Below are positions 63,461 to 64,000 of a DNA stretch of 64,000 nt, in pieces; within the stretch, counting starts at the first letter, position 1; the number at the start of each line of letters is the position of its first letter. A program made the translations under genes and the position numbers. Location of the stretch: the NCBI RefSeq assembly GCF_024159265.1, contig NZ_JAMYWY010000001.1, positions 806,001 through 870,000 on the forward strand. Direction: 5' to 3'. The DNA comes from Paenibacillus sp. 1781tsa1. GTDB taxonomy: Bacteria; Bacillota; Bacilli; Paenibacillales; Paenibacillaceae. A model generated the notes under the pieces. It was not told the DNA's origin and did no database searches. It was given only the letters and a program-made list of their open reading frames with translations.

Positions 63461-64000
63461 ATGACAAAGGAAAACTTTTGGCGTGAATTGCCACGACCAT
63501 TTTTTATATTGGCACCGATGGAGGATGTGACGGATGTTGTGTTTCGTCATGTGGTGAGTGAAGCAGGGCGACCAGATGTATTTTTTACGGAATTTGCGAA
63601 CACGGAGAGTTATTGTCACCCGGAGGGGCACAAGAGTGTGCGTGGGCGTTTGACGTTTACAGCGGATGAACAGCCGATTGTGGCTCATATCTGGGGAGAT
63701 AAACCGGAATTCTTTCGTGAGATGAGTATCGGTATGGCAAAGGAAGGCTTTAAAGGTATCGATATTAATATGGGCTGTCCTGTAGCGAATGTTGCGGAGA
63801 ATGGAAAAGGAAGCGGCTTGATCTGCCGGCCAGCCCTTGCGGCGGAGATTATTCAGGCGGCGAAAGCCGGGGGGCTGCCGGTCAGTGTAAAAACGCGTCT
63901 TGGATTTACTGAGGTCGTCGAATGGCGCGACTGGTTAACTCATATTTTGCAACAGGACATTGTTAATCTGTCCATTCACTTGCGGACGAGAGAAGAAATG
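63461..64000 (+). CDS. dus: tRNA-dihydrouridine synthase (partial, runs off window)
   Basis: First 180 codons of a Dus family enzyme that reduces uridine in tRNA using FMN. Motifs visible: [18 protein letters not shown] (~14-31), [10 protein letters not shown], the [13 protein letters not shown] region with the catalytic cysteine, GSGLICRP and [17 protein letters not shown] lies before ATG 63461. It is not truncated by mutation but by the window end. Confidence 0.9.
   Translation, partial: MTKENFWRELPRPFFILAPMEDVTDVVFRHVVSEAGRPDVFFTEFANTESYCHPEGHKSVRGRLTFTADEQPIVAHIWGDKPEFFREMSIGMAKEGFKGIDINMGCPVANVAENGKGSGLICRPALAAEIIQAAKAGGLPVSVKTRLGFTEVVEWRDWLTHILQQDIVNLSIHLRTREEM

Overview
The window reads as low-to-mid GC Firmicute chromosome, most likely Paenibacillus. 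Genes have strong GGAGG-type ribosome sites, TTG and GTG starts are frequent, and the gene families fit: a copper-amine-oxidase-type stalk protein, SLH remnants, YerC, YrzA, DUF3048, MhqO/MhqD and DgkB. No rRNA, tRNA, CRISPR array or intact insertion sequence was seen.

Region 1 (1-36.3 kb) is an ordinary chromosomal arm of housekeeping and accessory genes: two CNNM/CorC-type ion transporters, the mhqO-mhqD quinone/electrophile pair, a GH3 glucosidase, alpha/beta hydrolases, ilvA, a large repeat-bearing stalk protein, an AraC regulator, DOPA-dioxygenase-like and DoxX proteins, a Pit phosphate transporter with its DUF47 partner, CorA, AlkC, YerC with a CbiX-type chelatase, a divergent TetR/ketopantoate-reductase-like pair, a secreted NPP1-type (NLP) cytolysin homologue, a DgkB-type lipid kinase and RlmD. 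Legible regulatory sites include a Fur-type box, a CRP/FNR- or Rex-type palindrome centred at about -41.5 of doxX, a TetR-type operator, a palindrome at the mhq promoter, two groups of DnaA-box-like 9-mers around corA, and a covarying hairpin between Shine-Dalgarno and TTG start in both CNNM genes.

Region 2 (36.3-57.1 kb) looks acquired. It opens with transposase and recombinase remnants. The core is a compact biosynthetic cluster (37.08-51.93 kb), all on the plus strand: two free-standing acyl carrier proteins, one beside an AMP-forming ligase and one beside an ATP-grasp enzyme; two BtrH-like cysteine-protease-fold proteins at its two ends; a UDP-glucuronate-decarboxylase-type enzyme; a GT-B glycosyltransferase; two radical SAM/SPASM proteins; a three-gene ABC-2 exporter; an FkbM methyltransferase; and a class I methyltransferase. 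There is no NRPS or PKS megasynthase and no precursor peptide that I could find. The logic resembles the carrier-protein arm of butirosin biosynthesis (BtrI/BtrJ/BtrH/BtrN) joined to pentose supply, glycosylation, methylation and export. This is the best candidate for an undescribed system. After it come a second, reversed TetR/ketopantoate-reductase-like pair and a cysD-cysN operon whose CysN ends in a degenerate APS-kinase-like domain. The cysDN operon lies between two diverged ~220-bp direct repeats derived from the end of a leucine-rich-repeat gene.

Region 3 (57.1-64 kb) returns to chromosomal genes: a zinc-ribbon/LRR membrane protein, an ABC1/UbiB-family kinase-like protein, a GNAT acetyltransferase, YrzA and the start of a tRNA-dihydrouridine synthase that runs off the window.

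Starts were moved inward from the longest reading frame wherever a good ribosome site or promoter required it; reasons are given per gene. Functions rest on motif recognition by eye, with no database search.
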